Assembly: GCA_029945375.1 (NCBI GenBank)
Contig: CM057057.1
Span: forward strand, 2,232,001-2,296,000
Source of the DNA: Agaricus subrufescens
Taxonomy: Eukaryota; Basidiomycota; Agaricomycetes; Agaricales; Agaricaceae
Direction: 5' to 3'
Length of the DNA: 64,000 nt
Below the pieces are notes generated by a model. The model ran no database searches and was not told the origin of the DNA. It worked only from the letters and a program-made list of their open reading frames with translations. The translations under genes and the position numbers were made by a program. Positions 44,949 through 58,321 of the stretch are shown here, piece by piece (positions within the stretch are counted from its first letter, which is position 1; each line of letters opens with the position of its first letter).

Positions 44949-45292
44949 TGGGGTTTGGGTGGGTCTAAGCAGGGCAAGGTGCTGTGGGGGAGAGCAGAGG
45001 GGAGGGGGGAGGGGGGTGTGAAACGGGCGTATAGGGATTGGGTTTTGTTGGAGAATTTCCGGTTTTGTTCGCCGTTGACAGCCCCTCACTGCCTGTTTTC
45101 ACTCCGGACGGACGGACGGCGCCCAAACTGTCATTCCCCGGAGCTCATCACCGCCGATCACCTGACGAGCGTCATCAAGGCAACATATCATTCAGTAGAC
45201 CAGAGACAAGCACACCTAGTAACAAAAAAAGACAATATTCAAGTGGTATATCACGAGTGTCCCAAATTAAAAACAATCCAAACCAAACCCAG

Positions 45293-47842
45293 TTAGTGCT
45301 TTTTAATTTTCTGCGGGCGTAAGCGTAAGCACCGAAAAGGACCTGATGAACGTTTGTCTTACCGGTCTCATCATCGCCTTTGCTTCTCTAGCAAACATCT
45401 TCTTCTGCATGAAACGGTATGCGAGGGCAATATCGTGCCATAACGCGAAAATGACGGTGATCACAAACACTGGTATCGCAATTTTCCAGAACCTAGCACC
45501 TCGAATGAGTTTCCTTGTCGTTAAATAGCAGGAATAAACAACCCACAAAACGTCAGAGTTCGCATTGACAGACCACATCGGGTCAAAGTTCATTCCCTGA
45601 GTAAGATGTACTCAGCTACCCAACAATCTCACAGCATAAACAACCACTTACAAAGTAGCCCGTGAGGAGCGTCAACGGCAGACCAATTATAGTCACCAAT
45701 GTCAAGCGTCGCCTATAAGGAATTATGAATGACGTGCTAACAGTTCCTCGGAGAACGAGCGTACATCACGATGTTCATCTCATACGAAGCAGTCTGACAG
45801 TCGACACCAATCAGTCAGCATCGCTGAACATAGAGCCGAAGGAAAAAAACCCCCACGTTGAATGAATAACCAATTAAATTTTCTGCAATACTTGCGAACA
45901 TGTCCAAACTGGTCAAGATATGTTCCATGTGGTCGAAAACATCAGCCTGGTACCAAAACAATATATAATGAGTGGGATTGTGGGGAACGAAGCACAGTAT
46001 GGACCCACCAAATAGATCTTGCTTTTGTGGCTCATATAACCAACAACTTTAACGTTCACATTCGCAGGATCAGTAGTATCGATTAGTGCCGCGCAACGAT
46101 CAATATCGTAGCGCCTCAATCCATAAAGCAGCGTCTTGATCGGCTCAAGAGTACGTTTGTGTAAGATAAGATCACCAGACATAATATGCACTGTTCGTAT
46201 GATTTAGTGCGTATAATTTGGTGAGTACCTTAATAGCAAACTTAAATAACCTACAGTGTCGCATGGTTTTGACTTCTGGTTTGATCAGAGTATCACGTTC
46301 AAATTTGTTGATTTTGTGATGGTACGCATCAACCACTTGAAGTGCCCTGTCGACAACTAAAGGTTTATGTAAAATTTCCCCGAAGAAAAACAAATAAAAC
46401 TCTACGCACTCAAGTCTAATAATCCATGCACAAGTATAGATGCATCAGGAGATTTGCGAAGAACAGTATCAGGCTGCTTCAATCGATGGATTATAGGCAA
46501 CGTAAAAGCTAGGTGGGGCTTCGGATGAATCGAAATGACTGTGCCTACACGTGAAAAAAAAACATATTGGATGTTGAAATAACAGAGCTGCTAATGTTTC
46601 AATACCATCTCTGAATAGGAAAATGAACATCGGTTCGACGTCAACATCAACGCGTTCCCCCTTGAAACGTCTAAAATTAGCAATCGTGCTCATTTTTCAG
46701 CCACCCTGGACATAAACGCACCCTTTTCAATTCCTCCAATTCCAAATGCATTGCTCTGGCATCCTAAATGAACAAAAACGTGTCAACGATGCTAGTGGTC
46801 ATCCACAGAAAGGCGTGCTCGGAGCTTACAATAGTCTGCTTATGGAAGTGCTGATAGTGCTTCGGAGATCCAGTCGGAACATGACCCTTGTGAAGTGGAA
46901 GCACTGCCACATCGTGGCTCTTCTTAGAGCGCTTCGTTTCAGGAGATGGAGAACGGTAATGTAACGTCCTATCGTCATCCATCGGCTCCGGAGACGCGGT
47001 TCGAGGTGGTGCGCCAAATAACATTTTCTCATCTTCATGGTCATGCTCACTGATTTCGTGGCACAACACGCGAAGGAAAAGATGTTTGGCATAATAATCC
47101 ACTTTCGATCTGGATTTCTGGTCCCCGTAAAAGACGTCCTCAAGAGCAAGAGGATGAATGTCTACAATGGTTCAGATGAATGATATCCAAACGCCAAAGG
47201 GAATTGGTGCTCACCATATCTCAACGACACAGCTTTAATAACATCCCAACTAACACCTCCAATATTAATCCACCGAACTTTACCCCAACTCGGAGTCCTA
47301 CTCGCTTCCTCATCCCACATCATATCGATAAACTCGTCATTCTTCAAACTCCTGACCGTACACCTCAACGACGAATAATCCGTGATCTCAATACTACATT
47401 CCCTCCGAATATGTCCAAACTGCAAATCCGCAGAAGCTCGTCGAGGGTCAACACCGGGTTCAGCACCGACACGGGGTTCATTTTTGCCACTATGCGACAT
47501 GAACGTCGTTCCTCGATGCATGGCAATCACCTTGTGTACCGCCGCTCGGAATTTATCCCGAGGCGAATGGTTTGGCCATCCAGCTGGAAGGGAGTGTCGT
47601 GGACCCATTCCGGAAGATGAGTTTCGTTTAACAGATGCTGAGGTCCGCGATGTGACTCCTCCATTTAAAGGAGATTTAACTGTTGTAGAGGGCGGAGAGG
47701 GGGAAGAAGGGGAAGAAAAAGTCGTTTGTGGATGTTTCGGCCGCGATTGTAAACCATAAGACATCGCCAATTCTTCTTCTTCTTCGAGGTCGGGGGTCAA
47801 CGACCTCCCCTCAGAGTCGGAGAAACTGTTCTCGCGAGGCAT
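45293..47842 (-). CDS. CorA/Alr-type magnesium transporter, about 12 exons, about 635 aa
   Basis: Exons, 5' to 3': 47215-47842, 46830-47161, 46722-46763, 46606-46660, 46410-46544, 46255-46356, 46009-46190, 45857-45946, 45765-45793, 45652-45712, 45363-45596, 45293-45310. All junctions keep frame. Exon 9 is only 29 nt. A Ser/Pro-rich cytosolic N-terminus is followed by the CorA fold: DIHPLALEDVF, EPMFIFLFRDG, the long helix with ERDTLIKPEVKTMRHLHIMS, and RTLEPIKTLLYGLRRYD. The first membrane helix ends in the GMNF signature (residues 553-556), and a second helix WKIAIPVFVITVIFAL follows. In yeast the family is the plasma-membrane or vacuolar Mg2+ channel. A short unspliced-looking insertion between GMNF and the second helix leaves one exon end unsure. 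Confidence 0.85.
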
Positions 47843-49463
47843 GGAGCCACTAGTAACCACCAAATATCCAAATTTCTTCAAGCGTCCAAAACAGGGAGAG
47901 AGAAAGGAAGAGAACGAGAGAGTAAGCAAGCGAGAGAAGTCCCTCAAAGGAAAGTCCGAGAAACGAGCGTAACGGTGAAGTTATAAGGTATAGTCACAGC
48001 TGCCTCGAGGCAGTGAATATTAGAAGCACAACACTAGTCGAAATTCAGCTGCTCACAGCCATGTCAACTTTGATCGCATCAACTCATGAGGCCTATTTTT
48101 AGCCCAACCAACCCACAAACACCGGGCACATTGCACTGAAGCACTCATAAATAAAGTTGCACTAGAATCTTAACAACACAGGTTTTCGGCTCAATCCTAA
48201 CACCTGTGCTCTAGGGCCAAGGGGCACTAAAGCTCGACGATAACCACAAACCCTATCGCACAAGCGCGTCTTTGTGAAGACGGGTGTGAATCTAGTGGTG
48301 CCTGTGAAGGATTCTATAAGACGATCCATGGCAACGAGTAAAATAGCCCTGGGGCCTAGGGCCCGGCGCGACCAACAGGAACCTACCGAATCCCCCCCAA
48401 TCGTGGGATTCAACCCTTCTCGTGAAACATGTCATCAGCCCATATATAAACTCATGTCATACAACCTTCGCTACTGTACCCTAATTAGCCTAGTAACCAT
48501 TACACCAAGTGATAACGGAATTGTAATACTCCGCGGCAGCGACTAATATATATATTGCTAGGGCCGAAGCCTTCAGTCATGCTGATAACACAAGAAGACA
48601 ATCGTCACATGTCCAAAAAATGATCATGACTTACTATTTGAAGGAAGGCTTCAAACTCTCGATGTCATATGTCACTAACCAACGAAAATATTATTTAAAA
48701 AAAAGTAGAATTACATTTTTCGATGAGTCAGAACCTCAACAATTCGGCTCATCACATCTCCACATTCCATTCCATCACCCAAGCAGAATCACAACTTCAA
48801 CCACAAGACGAGTCATACAACTCGGGCCAAAAAAAGAAACCTAATATATCATTCCTTGGTAAGCTAAGGGGGAAAAAAGGAGCGTGTTCATTAGAAGAAA
48901 AAAGAATCTGATTCGGTTGATTAATTCATGAAGGAGTGTTGGACAACTATATATAAATAACAAGAAAAACCAAAGATAACGTTTTGTTTTCAGTAAAGAG
49001 GAGAAAAGAAAATCAGAAAAGGAGCGGCAGAGGGGTAACAGCAATAGACCACAATATAGAAACCACAGGGGAGAGGAGAGAGAGAAAAAATAATGCAAAG
49101 AAAGTCGTTATTATTAAGTATTTCTTAACTGCCATAGAAAAGAACAACGTAAAGAAAACTGGGATGCATAAAGGGATATTCCGTAGTCTAAGTAAAGAGA
49201 GAGAGAGGAAACACAGGCTCAAAAACAACCAGGTTCAAACAAAACAAATAATAATGCTGTACTTCTTCAGATGCAAAAAGAAAAAGGAGGAGAGGAGGTA
49301 TGGAGTGACTAACTCATAAACGAGATAATTCTCTTTTTGTTTTTCAGAATTCACAAATTCCAAGACTTCCGTGTGAAAGCAAAAAAGAAAACCAGCGACA
49401 GAGAAAGAAGAAAAAAAACAAATGGAGTAAAAGTCGTTGACCGATCTCTTGAGGAAAAAAAAT
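47843..49463. other. Intergenic region between CorA-like and kinase genes
   Basis: Nothing supportable as a gene. 48600-49460 is A-rich on the + strand (T-rich on the - strand) and should include the 3' untranslated region of the kinase gene. Confidence 0.5.
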
Positions 49464-52400
49464 CTACGAAGCATGATGTTGACGAGGAGACGCAGCACCC
49501 GAAAACAGAGAAAACATCTTCTCCGCTCCTTCTTTATACTTCTTCAACTTCTTCGTCTTCACCTTGTGTTGATCATTACTCGTATCCTCCAAAACAAGAT
49601 CTCCTCCATTCGACACTGTCAAAACCCTATTACCATTTACCCCTCCACCAGACTGATCCGAAGAAGCACTCTTCGCACCAACACTCATAGCAGACTCTCT
49701 AGTCTTCAATGAAGGCATCGCTGCCATCAGCACACCTTCACTCCCCGATGGCGTCAACAATCCTCCCATCATCGAGGTGCTCCCACCAGCATTCGTAGGC
49801 ATCGAACTTGACACCGTCATCGTACTCGTCGAATTAGGCGTTGAACTCCCGGCATTAGTAGCCGAAGTACTCATCGATGAAGGTCGTTGTGGAGAACGCA
49901 CAAACGGTGTTATCGATTTCTTCGACGAATACGTAAACGCCGAAGGCGGTGGTTGTTGTGTCGGCGTCGATTGACCCCCAGATGACGATGCATTATTATT
50001 CTTCGGTTGCAAAAACTGTCTCGTCCCTTTCCTCGTAAACGCCAAAGCAGCTCTTCCTCTATTCCTCGTCGGACTTGCCTCAGTACCTCCATCCCCATTT
50101 TTTGACGAAGTGCCCGAGACTGATCTCGACTGCTGTGACCTCGAAGGAGTCGAAGACTTTCTAAACACTGCCAATCTATACTTATCAACAACTCCACGAG
50201 CAAACAAACTCGTTCCTTTAGATCCATTTCTATCTTCGCCATCAACAGCCTCAACGAAATCCCAGTCATCATCCTCATCGTCCAAAAAGTCTCTGGCAGC
50301 CTCAGTATCCTCACCAGCCTCAGATTCATCTGGCAGGTCTTTGTCAAGAGCGGGTATACCAGAACGTTCACGACGTTTGTTACGAGTCGCATTTTTAACC
50401 GGTTTCTGCAGCAAATGCGGAGAGGGAAGAGAAGGGACCGTTGAAGGAGTGATGCTTGGAGCGGTCGGGGATTCAGGAAGAGCAATGACAACAGCCCTCG
50501 AAGGTGTATCCGGAACGACAGGAGGTGATAACGGCTTCGATCTCTCTTCCGTCGGTGTACCGATATCCCCCTCTTCAAGTTTATGCTCCAACTCTTTCGC
50601 ATCCGCCAACAACCTCGAGATATCCTCCGGAACTTCATCAATAGCACTGGAAGGAACAGAGATCGGTCTAGCTTCAGGTGTCTTCGGCTCTTCAATTTCC
50701 TCTTCCTCCTCTTCCTCCTCCTCTTCCACCACTTCCTCCTCCTCTTCAATTGACGTATCAACGTTTGGTGTCATGACAGAAGTGTCATGCGTGGCAGCAA
50801 CACTTTCACGTACAGAAGAATCATCCGCTTCGGATGATATAGTAGGTGCCCCTGAAACACCTGTCATTTCCGATCCGGAAGCTTCATCCTCGTCCTCCTC
50901 TTCGTCCTCGTCCTCCTCTTCATCTTCATCACTATCAATCAACACAGAATGTCTTCCCTTGAACGAATACCCATCAAACACATCAGCTTCCTGTAGTGGT
51001 GGTTGTTGCCCTCCAGCAATAGCACCAACTCCCATAACGCCAACAGGATCCTCAGCACCATTAATAGAACCTTGAAGCTGAACTTGACTACCTTGATTCG
51101 TTCCTGCCACAACACCAGTAGCAGCAGGAACAGGCCGCATCGATGAACTTCTCGATTGCGATGGCGTGGTAGAAGTGTCATCACCATCCGTGCGATCCGT
51201 GTCGGTGTGAACATCAGCATCAGTATCCGTAGTTTGTTCATCGACGTATTCATCAAGTACAGGTTCCATATCGAGGAAAGTATCGTCAAAGTTTTGGGTA
51301 TCACTTGCATTGGACGGGTCGATTGGTGGGATATAGGGGGGAATGTAACGCTTATAGTATACGTGAGACCAGTCTCTGCCAGATGTCAGTGGTCGTCAGC
51401 ACCTGCAGTTGTTATAGACAATATATTGAACGTACATCATAGAGAAATACGGATGTCGTTTGATCCTCGGTTCGCAAATACGCAACGCAGGAGTTTTTTG
51501 AAGAAGCTGTCCAAAAAATTAACACAACATTTGGAAAAGTACAAGAGGCACCAACTAACCCCACGAATTAAACTCTTGGTATCTTGATCAATGGCTCTAT
51601 CCTCAGGAAATTCCAACGGATCTTGCAACACCCTGACATACATGTCCGAATGATTGTTCGCCCAAAACGGTGTCTATGGGCCATCAATAACGTATACGAA
51701 GCAAGCCATAACGAAAGAAGACTCACAATACCAGTCAACATCTCGTACAACATCGTCCCGAAACTCCACCAATCTACTTCATACGAATACGGCAACCCCT
51801 GAATAACTTCGGGAGCAAGGTACTCCGCCGTTCCACAGAACGTAGTTGTCTGATCTGATGACCAGCCAGCAACCTGATCACCACTTGCATTACCTACCAA
51901 TCCCAACCCGACTCCACTCGAATTCGACAGAGTATTGATGACTCCATTACCGCTGCTTCCAGTTTTCATCCACGCCGCAGTGGCCGTGATATCCACGCTG
52001 GGGGTTAATGGAGTCGAAGGATTAGTGACAGAACGTCGAGGGAACTCTTTCGATAATCCGAAATCGGTCAGGACGATATGACCATCCGAACCTATTAAAA
52101 TGTTTTCGGGTTTGAGATCTCGATATATTACCCCTGCCGCATGTAAACCTTCAACACCTTCAACGATTTCAGCAGCATAAAATCTTGCGCGGTCTCGACC
52201 CAATCGACCCCATCGCGCAAGTTGAGTAGCCAGATCACCACCAGGGTGAAAGTCCTGCACTGCATTCCGTTTCCTTGTCTTCGACCGCAGCAAAAAGAAG
52301 TACACTTACCATAACTAAGAATAAATTCTCCTTGTCGTGAAAACTCCACCAAAGCTTAACCACAAACGGGTCCTTTCCCTCCGCGGCCATCCTCTTCAAC

Positions 52401-53986
52401 ACCGCTTGTTCTGTTAACGTATGTTGCAACTCCTGGTGCGCCAATACATGTCTTTTGGTTATCGCCTTCAACGCATACATATCCGAACTTGACTTGTGTT
52501 TAACTAGTAACACTTTGCCGGCACAACCTTTCCCCAAGACCCTCATCATTTCAAAATCGCTGATGACAACCTTTCGTTGACTCTTCTTCGGTTCCTTGTC
52601 TTTAAACTTCTTCTCCCCGGCAGCAGTAGTGGATTTGGATCGTTTCTTCCGCTGGCGGCGATCTTGATTGTCTGTCGAAACAGAAGACTCGTCACCCGTG
52701 GCGGAGGATGCGCCACCGTCCGCTTCTGTGACGGCGTTGGCGGGTGCCGACTGAGCGAAGGCTCGAGGATATCGGGAAGATTTAGCAGGGTCCGCCGAAT
52801 GGGAGCGGTGCATACGCTGGGTCGGAGCTTGAGCTTGATCCTGAGCTTCTGGAGTGGGTGTAGTAGGTATGGGTATATCCTCAGCAGCGACGACTTCGGT
52901 CTCAGCAACCTCTGAAGCCGCAGGAATGGCGTTCTGGGACGAGGCAGCAGGAAGTTCTGAAAAAACCATCGATGGTGGAAGTAGTGGTTGAGTAATGGAC
53001 TAAGGCTACGGCAACGTTTTTTTTTGCTCTTACCTTCAGAAGTTACCTCATCGGCGCACAGCTTGATGGCATCAATGCTAGCGTCCCCAGTAATTTGTGT
53101 AAGAGGTTCACTCTCTAGTTCCTTCGGTGACTGTACCGGAGTTGGCAACGAGTCCTCCATATGGGGCTGAGTGTCATCACTAGCAACAGGGACGGCGATG
53201 GGCTCTTCGTGGTCAGATTGATCAGGATTTATCGTAGAATGATCATGGTCCTGAATTTCATAGTCGTCTTCTTGGCTTGGTAGGCCCCCGACATGTGCCG
53301 CAAGATCTGATCGAACACGTTTGATGGCCCGCTCTACACGTACACTCTCCAAGTCGTCGGTGCGCACACGCACGAAGCGTTTCCAGATGCGAGCTTGGCG
53401 CAGGGTAGCAGTGTTGGAGACGGTAGTGAGGTAAGCAGCTAGACCAGTACTGGTGGTCGAAGGGGCAGCAATTAAAGAAGGAGAGTTGACATTGTTGGGG
53501 CTAAATGAGGTAAAAGGATCGTTTATCTCGCCGGTGGGTGAAGCGATCGGGGTGGGCAAGATGGAACTGGAGGGCAGGTTTGAGCTTCTTTTGCCTGTTT
53601 TGTTGGAGGTTGGGGAGGCAAGGCGGGAGAGGGTGTTGAGAAAATTAGATTTACGCTTTGGCGGAGGCTGTAGGGCATCAGGGTTGATGGGTAAGGGGGG
53701 TATTTTGACATTGGGATTAGTCTCGCGGAGTTTCTGGTCGAGGTCGAGGATCTCCATGGCGGTTCTAGTAAGGGTGAGGTTGTGGGTTGGGGCTGGAGGG
53801 TAAAGGCCAAAAATGGGTGAGCAACGTGGGGTGTGACGGAATGTAAGGGTGAGGCGAGGCAGACATACTCTTAATGTAGAGCGAGTAGGAACGTGAGTCG
53901 TGGGGAGACTCGGCCACACTGACGCTCCATGGGCCGTCCTGGGTGTCCAGACGGACAGGAGGCCTGCGGGAGATGTTGGCGTCCAT
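49464..53986 (-). CDS. PX-domain AGC-family Ser/Thr protein kinase, 7 exons, about 1382 aa
   Basis: Exons: 53869-53986, 53034-53792, 52310-52956, 51727-52254, 51560-51673, 51436-51506 and 49464-51375. The N-terminus resembles a PX phosphoinositide-binding domain (RSYSLYIK ... TRTAMEILDLDQKLRETNP ... PPLP). After a disordered linker, the kinase domain runs from about residue 425 to 745: glycine loop LGKGCAGKV, YALKAI lysine, YRDLKPENIL, DFG in LTDFGLSK, activation segment TTTFCGTAEYLAPEVI. About 60 Ser/Gly/Asn-rich residues are inserted between DFG and TFCGT. The AGC tail IPPYIPPIDPSN..DTQNFDDTFLD follows, with a candidate hydrophobic motif FDGYSF near residue 879. The remaining 500 residues are acidic or Ser/Thr-rich. 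Membrane-linked growth or stress signalling is likely but inferred. Confidence 0.88.
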
Positions 53987-56900
53987 GCTGGCCGGGCGAT
54001 GCGGGGACTCGGGGGCGGCGGGGGCGGGTGGTAGACGGGGGCGACGATGAGGACGAGGGCTGGGTTCGATGGGTGGGGCGGAGAGAAATTAGGGGAGGGG
54101 AGAGAACGAGAAAGAGGCCATACGCACAAACGCCGACAAACAAATATTCTCGCTTGATCGTTGTCCTCTCCCTCCCGGGGCTTTTTCGCCCTATTGTCTC
54201 CGGGACGTGTCGATGCTGGCCAGCACCCTGCCCACGGCCCAGCCTAGCCGTCTGGGGTGCCGGAAAATGCTCGACCATCCTCCGCTTTCTCGTCCTATAA
54301 TAGGCATGTGAATTCGCGTTGCTGTAGTAGCCATGGAATCCCATTTAAAGCAGCGTATTCATACTTGACAGCCGCGTTCTTCAACTTCGCCTGCACCAGC
54401 TATAAACGGTATAACCATCTACTATACTTTCTCACATATCCCTCTAACGCCCTCGCCACCACAGAAAACCAGAGGTACCCTAAATGAACCTACTTCTCAG
54501 TTCCATTTGATCGAGAATCCCGCTGGTTTAAACCAAAAACCAGACTAGACCACTCATCCCACATGCACGTTCTCCTCCAGAAGAGCTCTTATCGTAGTGA
54601 GCGTCAAATTTCATGGTAGCTTAAACCGTTACAAAATGACAAGGGACGGGATTTAATAGGCCTAAAGGGGTTTAGACGTCAGAGATGACACATTCAGACC
54701 TCGAATACATCACCACTGACTCCATCACGAACATCAATTTCGGGTCAACAACGGACACTACCATACACCGGGGGAGCTGTCAACACTCAAGCTGAGCGCG
54801 CGGCTCAGTCCAAAACAATTTGATCCCTATACTTGACAGATTTCTGTAGTATCCTAATGAAGATGCGTGAGCATCGGCACCGAGCTGCGGACAAAATTCA
54901 ATTGCCTCCCGACTAGATGCAACGCCCTACGCTTCAGAAAGCCAATGAATCGTTGAAAACACGTACAGCGTCTCGGGCTCCGACTCGGGAGGCCGATCAT
55001 TGTATCTGCCTATGTCTACAAGCAACCATGACGGCTGAGCGATTAAGTTCTACGCCGCGATGAACACGGAGCCGAGCAGCCAAAGGCACAAGAAATAACT
55101 CGGTCTGTTCAGTGTTTTCAGGAAGGCAAGAGGGGTCGATGAATGACATTTAGGATACGTGGTCTTTAAAGCCACTCAGGGTCATTTTTCTCCAACAGTT
55201 TCTGACGAATTTACTGCCATCCAAGGCAGACTCATCAAGCTTCCTGAGGTTGATCGTGTCAAACTAATCTCCTCAGGGTGTAGGGAGTAGAAAGGTTTGA
55301 AGTGAGCGGTGCCGCTCACGAGATCGTTTGCAGTATGAGGTAGGGGAATAGCAGACCCGGAGGATAGACGTCTTCGGGCCTCTGGGCGAAAACGCCATAT
55401 GGGCGCCCAGTACGCTGTTCCATCGTTTGCCTCTACCATTGATCTTATAGAAAGTAGGGTCAGGGAAGGTAGAATCGGAACGCAGGAGGAGTGGTGAACA
55501 TCCGTGGTCACTAGCACCAAGTGGAGGAGAAGGATACTAATTAGGAATGCTTTCCTTTACCTGTACTATTAGTATCACCGTCACATGAACATAACTTCCA
55601 AGAAGCACCCCATGGTCGTCCACTCGCACGGCCGTCCACATCGTGTTTCAGAGTCTACTCAAGTCCTTCCAACAAGAATGTCATGAAACATGAGTATGGT
55701 CGCTACCCATCTTCCACAAAGTGTTTTCACAATACTTCAAATACACCAAGTCCCAATCACCACTGAACTGAAGTCGCCTTCAGATACCTATGGACTCAGA
55801 GCGGCAACCCGGCCCTATCTGTCGCCACCTCTTTGATCATCGGCTAAACGTTAATCATTTGATAAGTACTCGTAGTCCAAATCAGCCTTAGGGTAACCAA
55901 CTGTTAACCCTCATAAATCAGTGCCTTGAAGATTGCCACTAAACCCGAAATCCTCTCCATCTTTGGAAGTTAAGTCACGCCCTACAACGGTTCCGGAGAG
56001 CATTGGAGGATATTCCTATCATCGCCAAGCCGCCGCCGTTAGAAGAAACGCTCTAGTGTGACACTCAATCCCATGTCCCATCCATACAAAAGGTACCTTT
56101 TTCCCTTAATACGCAGTGATCATCAGCAAAAATGAGATGAAACACTTTACGTGAGGTCTTTTCAGGAGGCATGGCAGTCGAGGAAATCTTGTACTTGTTT
56201 AATCACATTCTGCCCAACCGAACTGGGTCGATTCTATCCTTGCGTGGGTGTTCTGCTGCACTCCGTGTGAGAATGGGGGACTGGCGTTAGCTGTCTAACC
56301 ATCATATGGTCCCGCCGGCAAACTCCGCCACGAAGTAGCCTTTTCCAAAACCGTTAAGACCGTCGACTTGGCGCTGTTGCCCTCTTACTGCCAGCAACTA
56401 TTGTGTCTTCCACTTTCTAACACGATACAAATTTGCTGCCCTTTACTAGCATCAATTCAGATAGCTTTACAATGTACGCCTTTTCCAGCAGCATTTGAGC
56501 AGACACTATCTTGAAATTATAAGTATGTGCTGCCTATAAATAGTACCCGAAGCGGCAGCGCAAACGGCAAACTGTCCGTCCGCCCCTTCCCTGTCTAAAT
56601 CACGACAGCGATCCGAACGTTCTCGGATGATTACCATCTTCAACAACTTTAAATAGCTTTTTTTCAGTCTCTCTACTATCAGTTATTCGGGACAACCACA
56701 CTACTTTCTGACCGGTTTTCGTCCTTCATTCGAGTCCTGAACGACTTTTCGTATAAGCTTTCGGGGCCTGAAAATAACGCCACAGACCCTATCACTCCTC
56801 GGTTCTTGCGATCGCCACTTTCTCAAGAGTTCGCCTGCACCTCAATGATTGACATCCTTCTAAACGTTATGATACTGATCATCTCTTGATAAATAACTCC

Positions 56901-57116
56901 CAACATACTTCTTCCTCACACAAGTTGAGAATATACATAGCACGAACCAGATCACTGAGCTCTCAGTCTCACACGCCCAGGAACACTCCATAACGTCCTA
57001 CATATGCCCAACCTGATGCCGATTATCAAGTCTTTCAGAGGGCTAATTTTATTAAAAACCTCATAGTTATAAAAGGACTACCACTGACCAGTGCAGACCT
57101 GTCACTTTCCACCTCC
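53987..57116. other. Intergenic region of 3.1 kb
   Basis: No gene could be supported. A 112-codon - strand frame at 55182-55520 has no recognisable features and no splice partners. The first few hundred bases should be the kinase promoter, and the last hundred the leader of copy 4 of the membrane-protein family. Confidence 0.45.
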
Positions 57117-58321
57117 ATGGCGCCTAGTTTTCCGCTCCCCCCGTTAAATCAGTCTATAGCAATCAACTTTACCGGTGGGATCTTTCTGGGCTTATACTTG
57201 ATCTCTGCCGCCTTCGCCAATCGCTGGTTAATCTTCACTGACGACGGATGGAACTTCAGAAAGAAGATCCACTGGCTTACGCTAGCTTCAACCAACATCA
57301 CTATAGTGTTGGTCGTAGTTACCATGGGGTTCACTGTGACCACGTCCATGGAACAGGCAGCTTGGATTGAGGCAGGCAATCCGAAAAGCGAGTACGGAGA
57401 ACCACCTTGGAGAGGGACCACAAAGGTTAGTCTGCAATGAACCAATACCCTAGGCGGATCAAACTTACATTTGCGTAGTGCGCAGCCTCAGGGATTATTA
57501 TCTTACTGGCGGATATTGTTCTGGTGAGTCCATTCTCAAAAATCCATTTTTTCCACCAACGACAACTCGACTCCACAGATGCACCGCCTGTGGGTTACCC
57601 ACATGAGGAGAATGGCAGTCATGTGGTTCCCGATTTTCCTTTGGGTTGGAGGCCTCGTCTGCATGATCCTGGAAATATACCTACAGATCGAGCATATTCA
57701 CCATCCTGATTTTGGACCTTATCGCTGGGCCAAAGTCAATATGGACGTCGGTCCCGGAATCGTCTTCCTCCCGTTCCTGGCTTCTACCATTGTCCTGAAC
57801 GCTTACTGCACCGGTGAGTCTATTAGAAGAACGACAATAACAAAAACGGTTCGCAGTTCACTTACATTTCTCTTCCCAGGCCTCTTAATATGGCAAGTCT
57901 GGAGGAGAGTGCACCATGCCGGGCGTACATCTTCAAGGCAACTCCAAATTCTCGTTCGCATCCTTATGGAATCTGGTATTCTGTACTTCGTGATGAGCAT
58001 CGCGCACTTCGTATCCTATTTCGGTCATGACAATTTCAGTGTTCACATGAACGGCACACTTGTGAGTTCTTACACCACTAATTGATGAGATCAATGACTA
58101 ACTCACCTTTCCTACAGCATACCATCGTAATTGGCATTGCTTACGACCTTATTATCATCCGTGTTGGGCAAAACAGGACAGAGGATGAGAGCAACATGAC
58201 TAGCGGCGGAAAATTGACTACCTTCCAAGTCGCCGACATCAGCCAGGAAACTTCCGATACATCCACCGGCAGTATGCTAACAGATGATGAAACCCGCAGG
58301 GACAAATTCGTGGCAGTCTAA
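57117..58321 (+). CDS. Seven-transmembrane family protein, copy 4 (324 aa)
   Basis: Exons 57117-57425, 57479-57523, 57579-57813, 57880-58061 and 58118-58321. All donors are GT (GTTAGT, GTGAGT). Exons 2 (45 nt) and 3 (235 nt) are the same length as in all other copies. Landmarks: FANRWLIFTDDGWNFRKK, mini-exon ending LLADIVL, MHRLWVTHMRRMAVMW, DFGPYRWAKVNMDVGPG, RILMESGILYFVMSIAHFVSYFGHDN and IGIAYDLIIIRVGQNR. The sequence is closest to copies 2 and 3 by these motifs. It is in the opposite orientation to copies 1-3 and about 27 kb away, and it appears functional. Confidence 0.84.

Noticed and set aside
50110..51075. 321-codon + strand frame, very Ser-rich
   Set aside because: It is antisense to the acidic C-terminal region of the kinase, where Glu/Asp codons read backwards give Ser runs. 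No start context, introns or conserved motif.
52546..54129. 527-codon - strand frame overlapping the kinase N-terminus
   Set aside because: It is an alternate frame of the kinase gene; the kinase domains and splice sites lie in the other frame.
55182..55520. 112-codon - strand frame as a gene
   Set aside because: No recognisable motif, no neighbouring exons and no promoter; frames of this length are common by chance here.
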